A stretch of DNA of 64,000 nucleotides from Symsagittifera roscoffensis (lineage: Eukaryota; Xenacoelomorpha; Acoela; Convolutidae), in assembly GCF_963678635.1 (NCBI RefSeq), contig NC_087071.1, positions 30,616,141-30,680,140 on the forward strand. Direction: 5' to 3'. Of the stretch, positions 56,031 through 64,000 are shown in pieces (position 1 is the first letter of the stretch; each line of letters begins with the position of its first letter). Below the pieces are notes generated by a model. It had not been told where the DNA came from and did not search any database. It worked only from the letters and a program-made list of their open reading frames with translations. The position numbers were made by a program, and so were the translations under genes.

Positions 56031-57000
56031 ACGCCGCCTTAGCACAACTTAAATCTCTGGAAAAACGTTTAGACAAAGACACAAACCTCAGGGCTTTATA
56101 CGCAAAAAACATTCAACAAGATTTTGACAAGGGTTACGTCATCAATGTGAATACACATGACTGCACAAATCGTTCCGCTAGGGAATGGTTTCTTCCTAAT
56201 CACCCCGTGATTAATCCAAATAAACCCGGAAAAGTCCGCCGCGTCCTAAATGGTGCAGCCAAATTTCATGGATCGTCACTTAATAAAGCTCTTTTGGTTG
56301 GCCCAGATCCAGATTTGCTTCAGAATCTGCTGGCCGTCCTAATTAGATTCCGTCAACATCAACATGCAGTATCCTGATATTGAAGGCATGTTCCTTCAGG
56401 TTGGTGTTCTCCCAATCGACCAACTGTCACTTCGTTTTCTGTGGCGGGAGGATCCCACAACCGATGTGGTAACGTATCAATACACGCGACACATTTTCGG
56501 AGCTCGTGACTCGCCCACATGTGCTAATTTTGCTCTTCAAAAGACAGCTCGCGACAATCAAGTCTTGTTCCCCGACGCAGCGTCAGCCGTGATGCAAAAA
56601 TTTTATATGGACGATTATCTTGATTCGTTTCCCGAACCTGAAGAGGCATTAAAACTAAATAAGGACCTTGTAGAACTACTTAAGTTAGGAGGATTTAAGT
56701 TGACAAAATTTGTGAGCAATGTCAAAGAGATTCAGAAAGAGTTATGTACGTCAAGCGACAATTTAAGTAAAGTTAAGGAGATTCTAAGTAGTGAAGGTCA
56801 AGAATCGCATGTTCTAGGTTTGAAATGGGATCACGTTCTCGATACATTGGTAGTTAGTCGAGGTGTAAACAGAGAACTGAAGGATACTGTTACCCAACGT
56901 ACAGTTCTAAGTTTTGTCCTTCAGTTTTCGACCCTATTGGGTTAGTCGCTCCGTACACTGTCAGAGCACGACTACTTCTTAAAGAGATTTGAAGAATCAG
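56010..57000 (+). pseudogene. BEL/Pao reverse transcriptase
   Basis: The N-terminal fingers are in one frame (NYAALAQLKSLEKRL, HPVINPNKPGKVRRVLNGA). The palm then follows in another, with DIEGMFLQVGV (first catalytic Asp near 56,380) and the active site YMDD at 56,604-56,615. The region HVLGLKWDHVLDTL is typical of BEL. Frame breaks lie near 56,360 and 56,930 and again before 57,029. Catalytic residues are all present, so inactivation is by frameshift only. Confidence 0.85.
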
Positions 57001-57019
57001 TGGTCAACAATGGGATAAC

Positions 57020-57620
57020 CCACTTCCTTTGGACTTGAATGCCAAATTCCTCGAATGGCGATCTGGTCTACCCATCCTGGGTCAACTGATCATACCGAGA
57101 TGCTACTTTCCATCCGCAGTTTACAAAATTGAACTCCATATGTTTGGTGACAGTTCACAGAAAGTCTTCTGTGCAGTTGGATTTCTCCGTGCGCGCATTA
57201 TTGATACACATGAGACAAAACTCGCCTTCATTTTGGGTAAAGCCCGCGTAGCACCAATGAAGGCTATTTCCATCCCAAAATTAGATCTGCAAGCTTCTTT
57301 GCTTGCTACACGCCTCAAAATAGATATCATGAAAGCATTTTCGATCCCTATAAATGATGTCTTTATGTGGACTGACAGCACCACTGTGCTACAATGGCTC
57401 CATTCGACTGCAAAGCAGCCAGTATTCGTCGCTAATCGAGTAGGCGAAATACTGGAAGTTACCACTGTCGACAAATGGTATCACGTAGATACTGAAAAAA
57501 ACCCAGCTGATACTGGTACTCGAGGTATTGCCGCTGAAGCCTTGAAGGAAAGCAGCTGGACTCAAGGTCCCAGCTTCCTCAGAACCAGTGATTGGCCCTT
57601 TCGACCAATGTCGATGTGAT
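57020..57620 (+). pseudogene. BEL/Pao RNase H domain
   Basis: The open frame 57,029-57,619 has the RNase H/aspartic block LHMFGDSSQKVFCAVGFLRA (first Asp), then GKARVAPMKAISIPKLDLQA, MWTDSTTVLQWLHS (Asp) and NPADTGTRGIAAEAL. It ends in DWPF and shifts frame at about 57,600 into integrase. Confidence 0.85.
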
Positions 57621-58838
57621 TACAAAAATAAAATTAAAAGGTCCTATCGATGATGTCATCTATACTGCCACTAATTTTGTAATCAATCCGTCAGTCCCTG
57701 AACCCGTCATTAAGTGGAAACGTTACAGCTTGTTTCTCAAATCATTGCGCGTAGTAGCATTCATCCTCCGATTAAATCCTAAATTTAATCATTTCCGTGG
57801 AACAATCGCTAATATCTTTAAACCGTCTGAGATAGATAATTCTCAACGAATGTTGTTTCTTCTTTCTCAAAAAGAAGCGTTCCCCTCAGAGTTCAAATTA
57901 TTGAGTTCTGAGAAATATGTTAAGAATGTAAGCCCAATTGCAACTCTCTCTTCATTCATTGACCCCGATGGACTTCTTAGATCCATAGGACGCATTAGTC
58001 GTCTCTCTGAACTCGAATTTAAAAATAAACATCCCATCATACTTGATGGCCGTCATCCATTAGTCAAAATGTTTGTGGCTCATCAACACAACAAACATGA
58101 GCATCAGTCAATTCACTACCTACGATCTGTCATCCAGATAGAATATGCAATCTTAAAAGTAAGATCATTGCTCCGTAACATTGAACTTAATTGTAAAAAC
58201 TGCCGAAAGCGAAAGTTGAAAACCATCACCCTTTTCTTGTCTGATCTGCCAATTGAGCGTCTTGGATACCGCCAAGCGCCCTTCAACAATTGCGGAGTCG
58301 ATTATTTCGAACCTTTTCACGTAACAAGCCGTAGGAGTTCGGAGAAACGTTGGGCGTTTTTGTTCACTTGTTTGACCACTAGAGCCATCCATATTGAAAT
58401 CGTACCATCAATGGATTCAAGCTCCTGTGTCATGGGAGTAGAACGATTCATCGCTAGACGAGGAACTCCATCGAAAATTTGGTCCGATAATGATACAAAC
58501 TTTGTCGGTGCAGAGAAAGAGCTTCTTCTGTGTACTCGAGCATGGAATGATCTTGCGCCCGCTCTCCTTGTCCACAAAGGCATCGAATGGAAGTATAACC
58601 CACCATCTTCACCACATCATGGTGGCTCTTGGGAACGTCTTGTACGTAGTTGCAAGAGAGTTTTCTACTCCATCCTCACACCCCGTAAGTTAACCGACGA
58701 GGTACTCCAGACCACTTTTTGTCTGGTGGAACAGTCCCTCAATGCGCGTCCACTTACAGCGGTAAGCAGTGACCCGAATGAGATTGAGGCTTTAACGCCA
58801 AATCACTTCTTGATAAGCCAGCGCTCAGTTAGTAGACT
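57592..58838 (+). pseudogene. BEL/Pao integrase (C-terminus deleted)
   Basis: A 415-codon stretch. It has a zinc-binding region with HEHQSIHYLRS and CKNCRKRK. The catalytic core follows with Asp in GVDYFEPF (about 58,290), Asp in SDNDTNFVGAEKE (58,484) and the acidic residue in HHGGSWERLVRSCKR (about 58,630). At 58,838 the reading runs into foreign sequence and stops at TGA 58,857. The conserved C-terminal domain (GDLVWIVEDSSPRG in the array copies) is missing. Sequence upstream of the break is nearly identical to the array fragments. Confidence 0.9.
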
Positions 58839-59213
58839 TGGAATACACTTGATTTGAACCGGATAAAAAATGTTCCTAAGTCAAACTTGTTTTTAAATGA
58901 TGTTCTGGACATGAACCTAATTAGACTTTGGCCAGAATTGACTTCTAACTTCTGGCAAGCGTGAAAATCCGCACTTATTGGCAAAAGTAGTGACAATAAA
59001 GTCGCTTTCGATTTCGATTTCGTTCAAAACTTGATAATTTTGTTCCGAAACAGATATTATTCCGTTGTTTCCTCTTAATGATTTTCGATAATTATTGAAG
59101 GAAAAAATATTTATATTGAACAATCGTGTTCTCAATCGAGATACATACAGCCAATCTACAGACCGACGATATACTCGACCGACCCACCACAGGCCGAACA
59201 CAGGTGGAAACAT
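58839..59213. repeat. Fragment shared with the array-unit tail
   Basis: Matches 39,011-39,385 and its array copies, starting at the right arm of the tRNA-like inverted repeat. Homology ends near GGAAACATG, after which unrelated sequence follows. It represents the region downstream of integrase. Confidence 0.8.
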
Positions 59214-59852
59214 GTCTGAAAATTGCCGAGTTTTCTGATAATTGCACACCGAAAAACCACAAGAAGCACACCTGTTCTGTCCTACTTCCTCCGAAAGCCA
59301 AAAAAACAAGGAGTCAGTTTTCTCCATTAGACAGCTGTTTGAAAAAAAAACGTTTCAGTAACATCAGTTCTAGTGGCGTTGTTGTTTAGATTAAAAGTTG
59401 CCGCCTACTTTTAGGTCTAAATTTTCTCATCAACTGTTTGGGGAAGCGTTTAGTATGCAGGGTTTTAATTCATGCGTTCTGTTAAATTCGAATCGTTTTA
59501 ACGATGCTACGAATAATTTATTTTAGTTTAGGGACAGATACCAAGTGTTACAAAATTCTCGCTTTCTTAATACGAAATTGACTACAACTCATCTTTTTAC
59601 TATTTGAGCAAAAAAGAACATTCTTTCTTCTGTTCCTAGAGTGAATCATCCTAGTTAAGCATTTTACTGATCTTGTTGTGATTGTGTGTTTTAACGTAGT
59701 AACTTTGACCTCTAACAACTAATTAGTAACCAGTCAGTTGTGCGTTATACGAAATTTAGCGGACTTCGCGTCACTTTTGTTCTATTTAGACAATAGTTAG
59801 TTTTAATTACTTTTTTTCTTTTAACTTAGTTTAGTCAGCTTTAGTATTCCAG
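59214..59852. other. Non-coding DNA before element C, possible 5' LTR
   Basis: About 640 bp without a credible gene. Because a PBS-like site follows at 59,853, part of this stretch is probably the 5' LTR of element C, but its partner LTR is outside the window and the left end cannot be fixed. Confidence 0.35.
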
Positions 59853-59870
59853 TGGCGTTTGAACACCTCA
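59853..59870 (+). promoter_or_regulatory. Candidate primer-binding site of element C
   Basis: TGGCGTTTGAACACC follows a CA-G and lies 22 bp before the first gag ATG (59,875). TGGCG is a common start of gypsy primer sites. Unproven without the second LTR. Confidence 0.35.
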
Positions 59871-59874
59871 TATT

Positions 59875-60740
59875 ATGGCACAATCAACCGAATCGAATCA
59901 GCGGATAAATTCCGCCTTTTGGCCAAATCAAACTATAGAATCACCCACCCAATGGACTAATTGGATCGACCACTTCCACCTGACCATCATCGACAAAGAG
60001 ATTTTGAACATAGATAATCTGAAAGAACCGTTGGAGTTGGGAACGACAAAACTATTTTAGAATGCGCACAGGAATCAGACAACGACACACAGAGGAGAGC
60101 CAGGGCGGCCAGAAACAAAGAAGTAATGGAAGTCTACGAAAATGCGATGGACAAAAGATTCTTAGAGGAGAAATGAAAGTTCGGGGGAATGAGGAGAAAC
60201 AATGCAGACAACAAAGATCTATTCTTTACCTGGCCTTACGAGCTGAAGAGAAAATAGTGTTTTCACAAAAAAGCCCAGGGTGAAGGTCTTATCAATTTCC
60301 TTCAAAGAAATGTTCGACCTTCTGGATGCAGCATTTTTCAAACCAGCTAACAATATCTTTGAACGATACAAGTTATTGAGCAGAAAACAAAAAAGACAGC
60401 AGAGAGTCCCACGAACAATTTCGGGGAGCGTTATCGGTTTCAGTTAGATCTTGCGTAATTGGAATTAATGCGGGGAATTAGTGTAGGAAAATCCAACATG
60501 GAATGCGGAAAAAGAAAAATTTGAACGTTTGCCCAGCAAAAGAAAAAATATGTAATATTTGTAAATACATAAGACACTTTGGAAGACTTTGTAAATCAAA
60601 AGGGAGAAGGCCAAATGTAAATAATGTAGAACGAAAGGTAAAAAATCAGAGTTGTCCATATTCCCCAGGGAACTCACGAGCGATCTCACAAGAAATCTTT
60701 TGTAAAGTTTTAAGCGCCTGAACAGAAGAATGAACAAGCG
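59875..60740 (+). pseudogene. gag: gag remnant of element C
   Basis: ATG at 59,875 opens 61 codons (INSAFWPNQTIESPTQWTNW) ending in TAG. In another frame near 60,310-60,390, a block FDLLDAAFFKPANNIFERYK resembles a capsid. A CCHC knuckle CNICKYIRHFGRLC lies near 60,555-60,600, followed by a basic stretch. At least three frame changes are needed to connect these. Confidence 0.7.
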
Positions 60741-61003
60741 ACAAATTTTAAATATCGGACGGATTAGGTGAGGGTGTAATTGTGAATATGAATATTCCAG
60801 TGGATTCAGCTAGCTCAGTAAGCTTTCTGAAACAGAATGTGCTACATGAGCTAAAACTGAGAGATCCACAATTGACAAATCTACCTGTTGACAAGAAAAT
60901 TCGGGCACTGTATTGCGGTTTCGCCAACGACACAATAAACGCCAACGATAGTAGTCAGAATACAATCCAACGGACATCCGTTACTGCCAGTTCCTCTGAT
61001 TGA
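60741..61003 (+). pseudogene. Protease remnant of element C
   Basis: The frame with NMNIPVDSASSVSFLKQNVL (about 60,785) has the retropepsin-like core V-D-S-A-S, where the usual motif is D-S/T-G. The frame ends at 61,003. The second half of the domain is not recognisable. The Gly to Ala change may be natural or a decay mutation. Confidence 0.55.
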
Positions 61004-61199
61004 CTTCAGTTTCTCTGATTGACACCGTATCTCTTCCGGATTTGTGTAAGTCTACTGTCCATTCAATTACAATTCTCAATTCTCAACATGTACCATAGTT
61101 TCAATTTTTTTTAATAGTGTAGGAAAACACCATTGGATAGAAAAGTTACACATTTCCATTCCCCGTTCAAACCAATTTAAACCAAAATTAGAAAAACTT

Positions 61200-62262
61200 C
61201 CTTGCATTTACTAGAAACCGTAGTCCGAATTGAATATCATGGGAAAAAAGGTACATTTTGAACTTAAGCAAAGGCAACGAAGACTGTTTCATAAGCCGAA
61301 TCGTAATCACAAGAAAAAAGGATCGCAGTTTAAAATTAGCTTTAGACTCTAAACTCCTAAACGATGAGATTTTTAAAAATAAATATCAAATGCCTAACCT
61401 TCACGAACTTATCGACTATATCGTTCTCCAACTCTAAAATAAATATTCAGGTGAAGTTTGGTTCAGTAACTTAGATTTGAAAAACGCCCACAGTCAGTTA
61501 TAACTATGAAAGGATTCGAGTGAACAATGCAACCTTAGCGTAGTAGGGGGTGAAACCACCGGAACCTATCATATTTTAATGGGATTTTTTGGGTTTGGAG
61601 ATATACCAAAAGAATTCCAAAGGGTAATGGATTCTTAATTAAAAGATATTCCATTTACCAACTGCTACATCAATGACCTTTTAATTGCATCAAAAAGATC
61701 TTTAGAAGAACATAAAGCTATCCTCTGGAAAATTTTGAATTTTCTAGATAGTAAAAACTTGGAAGTTAAGTGGGAGAGTTGCGCGTTCTTTCAAAAAGAT
61801 TTTGATGGTTGAGGTTCAAGATCTCACACTCAGGGGGTAGAACCATTGTTTGGAAAATCATTTTCAAAAAAAAAATCCTCCAAATCCGAAGAACATTTCT
61901 GAATTAAGATCAGTCTTCGGTTCAAAAACCAGTACATGACCTTCGTCCGCAACCTGTCAACACTGAGCTCACCGTTACTATTGGGATGATTCTCGCACGA
62001 ACGCCTTCAAAGAAAGAAAAAGACAAATTGTAAATATAACGGAGAATAATATTTGAACATTAAAAAAAGGAAATTAAGATCAAAAACCGATGCCTCGCAT
62101 AACGTTTTAGGAGCTACTAGAGTGCATAGTAGACTGACCCGTTGGGTAAATCGACTATTGTCGTTCAGCCTCAAAATCAAACAAATCCCAAGAAAAAAAA
62201 TGGGATTCACCAATTTATTGTCAAGACTACCCTCAGGAAAAGCCCTCTCAACCTCATATTAA
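61200..62262 (+). pseudogene. RT and RNase H remnant of element C
   Basis: RT is recognised by SGEVWFSNLDLKNAHSQL (about 61,449-61,502, followed by a stop), GTYHILMGFFGFGDIPKEFQ (about 61,561-61,620) and YINDLLIAS at 61,666-61,692, where the first Asp of the usual Y-x-D-D is Asn. A connection segment (FVRNLSTLSSPLL, about 61,939) and an RNase H end (TDASHNVLGA, then FTNLLSRLPSG, 62,086-62,240) follow in other frames. Many breaks. Confidence 0.65.
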
Positions 62263-62349
62263 GATAACGAACTCGTGGTGGCAACGTTTAACACGATTTT
62301 AGAAAACCTTGCCGTAAAAAGGTGACGGTAAAAAAAAATTTTTTTAAAG

Positions 62350-63990
62350 AACGATTTGTTGATTGATAATTTAGTGGACGTATATTGTGTAAATAATATC
62401 ACAACCTTGGATCGCGTAAATCCAATGGTTGGAAAGAAAGAAAACCTACAACACATCCATCCGTCGTTCTTCGCAAATGTTCTTAAGTACGTCACAGACA
62501 CACTGCGAGTTTGCAATTCTAATCACTCGCATTCAGAGTCTTGTACGAGCAGTTGCCTTCCATTAAACCTTTTCAGTATCAAATTGAATCAAGTTTTTTA
62601 TCAGACAAGTCTTACTTTTTCTTTTTAATACCTTCTTTAATATCAAAGTTGCAACTTTAAATCAAGAAGACAAAACGAAAGATATAGAATTTCAAGCCTC
62701 AGTAAATCGTTTGAATGATCTCTTTGGGCGAAAAGTCAAGGAATCTCAGTGAAATTCGATAACGACATTATATCCGAATTTCATCAGATGTTACTCACAC
62801 AGTACCAGGGAGAGCTAAAACTATCTTCAAACCCGTTAGTTATTACGGACCAATTTTCAAGCAAACTTATTGGAGTGATGACAGACGAAGATAAAAACCT
62901 CAAAGATGTAAAGAAGGCGGTGGAAGAAGGTAGACCACTGGATAGTCTCGGGCCGTACTTGAAGACCTTCCAACTGGATGTTCATGTGAAGGAAGAAATA
63001 TTATTTAACGACATCAAATTGATCGTACCAGCAGCCTTCAGACCTCCATTCTTTACACTGTTGCACGAGACCCATCCAGAAAAGTTCGGGATGAAACAAG
63101 GGGGCGGAGAATATGTGGTGGTCGCACTTATACCAAAAAATTTACCACCACGGGGAAAAATCGTTTGTGCTCAGCGTATAAAATCTGGTAAGAACCTTAA
63201 GTCATTCAGACTTGAATAATACGGAGACATTGCCGGATCTATCGATGAAATAAAATTGGATTTTGCAGGCCCATCTACTTTTATGTATAGATAGATTCAC
63301 AATTTTTTTTTTCGGCTAAGGTAGTAAATAACACTTCAGCTTTATCGATACTCTCATTTATGATGGACTAATGCAACCTTCATGGATTCCGGAAGTCAAT
63401 CAGAGTAGACCATGGATCGTGCTTTCCTTCTAAAGAGTTCAAAAAATTCTGCGAGAAGAACAACATAAGTCTAATTTTATGTAAGGTCGGAGATCATAAA
63501 CCTGACGGAGCCATACAACGTCTCATTTATACTGTCGAAGCACAACTTTTTTGATTAAAGAACTCAAACCGACTTTAAACGCGGCGATTGAGAAAATCAA
63601 TTGGAACCTTTTTTGAACGAAACAATCATTCATTGAACGTTCAGCTTTTTGAATTTTTTTAAATAGATCACCCAATACCTTCTGGAAATCCCTAGTCTCA
63701 CACGCTACTTATTTGGATAATGGGAAGTCAATAAGATCGAAAGAGAGAAACCAGGACTGGGGATCAAACAATAGCACAGAGGAAGGATACCGGGAGGAAA
63801 CTATACCTGAAAACTGAGGGTATGAGAGCGATCCAACGGACAAAACATATCAAATAGTACCGAGAGCGACAGCTCTTGAATCCCTTCAGTCAAGGAGCTA
63901 ATTTTAACAGAAAGACAGTGAACAGAAAGGAACGCCAATCGTACTTTAAACACTTTGGCGGAAAACGTATCTCAGACATAAAACACACGG
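62350..63990 (+). pseudogene. Integrase remnant of element C
   Basis: An open frame of 156 codons (62,749-63,219) contains the zinc-domain segment FFTLLHETHPEKFGMK (about 63,050-63,095) and IVCAQRIKSGKNLKSF, a damaged CxxC. Beyond the stop, core-domain scraps can be read: IDEIKLDFAGPSTF (about 63,243) and EFKKFCEKNNISLILC (about 63,439-63,486). No intact catalytic triad remains. The element runs off the right edge. Confidence 0.6.
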
Positions 63991-64000
63991 TAACCCTAGA

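Larger units (their letters stand above)
52042..58838 (+). mobile_element. BEL/Pao retroelement (truncated in integrase)
   Basis: Leader, gag with a BEL-type N-terminal domain, zinc-knuckle region, A17-type protease, RT, RNase H and integrase lie in the BEL/Pao order on the plus strand. The frame changes many times, so the copy is dead. It stops at 58,838 inside integrase, where sequence jumps to the loop of the inverted repeat seen in the array (AGACTTGGAATAC). No complete LTR pair was found; LTR-like DNA is expected within 50,605-52,785. Confidence 0.85.
59853..64000 (+). mobile_element. Decayed Ty3/gypsy element C (3' end outside window)
   Basis: Remnants of gag, protease, RT, RNase H and integrase follow each other on the plus strand in Ty3/gypsy order. 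Stops and frameshifts are frequent, more than in copies A and B, and the sequence is not related to them by eye. The integrase zinc domain (LLHETHPEKFGMK) is of the common gypsy type. Confidence 0.8.

Noticed and set aside
59126..59389. 87-codon plus-strand ORF after the BEL element
   Set aside because: Spans the junction between array-tail homology and unrelated DNA, so it is a chance fusion frame.

Overview
The window is eukaryotic nuclear DNA from an invertebrate-type genome. It is AT-rich, has no operons, and is packed with long terminal repeat (LTR) retrotransposons of the Ty3/gypsy and BEL/Pao superfamilies. I found no convincing host protein gene. BEL/Pao elements occur only in animals, so the host is a metazoan; the sequence alone does not place it further.

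Region 1 (1-31,979, minus strand) holds two copies, A and B, of one large Env-bearing Ty3/gypsy family. Copy B is delimited at both ends. It has a complete 410-bp 3' LTR (13,869-14,278), a deleted 5' LTR remnant (31,876-31,979) and a 4-bp target duplication CAAC on both sides, which gives an element of about 18.1 kb. Copy A has a complete 410-bp 5' LTR (12,390-12,799) with a primer-binding site 2 nt inside it, and it runs off the left edge inside env. Read on the minus strand, the gene order is: LTR, PBS, 1.2-kb leader with degenerate repeats, ORF1 (small basic protein), ORF2 (unknown, about 360 codons), Gag-Pol in one frame (CA, zinc knuckle, PR, RT, RNase H, INT with a GPY/F-like tail), two tiny membrane proteins TM1 and TM2, a proline-rich frame, Env, a second proline-rich plus globular frame (orfX), and the LTR. 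Neighbouring 3' ORFs abut or overlap by 4-12 nt. Both copies carry nonsense and frameshift mutations. This multi-ORF organisation is the most unusual biology in the window.

Region 2 (31,984-34,205) is AT-rich DNA without genes, containing a cluster of direct and inverted 20-bp repeats.

Region 3 (34,206-52,041) is a tandem array of three copies of a roughly 5.7-6.1 kb unit. Each unit joins about 3.5 kb of non-coding DNA to the C-terminal part of a BEL/Pao integrase, a tRNA-like sequence that forms a long inverted repeat, and LTR-like/leader DNA. The last unit runs directly into a BEL/Pao element.

Region 4 (52,042-59,213, plus strand) is a BEL/Pao element with a leader, a Met-less open frame, gag, A17-type protease, RT (YMDD), RNase H and integrase. 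It is broken by many frameshifts and is cut off inside integrase. The integrase tail it lacks is exactly what the upstream array carries.

Region 5 (about 59,850-64,000, plus strand) is a third, heavily decayed Ty3/gypsy element (gag with a CCHC knuckle, protease, RT, RNase H, integrase zinc-binding domain), unrelated to A/B at the sequence level and running off the right edge.

Overall this looks like a transposon-rich, probably heterochromatic island built by insertion, tandem amplification and recombination. Coordinates of broken genes are approximate unless a start or stop codon is named.
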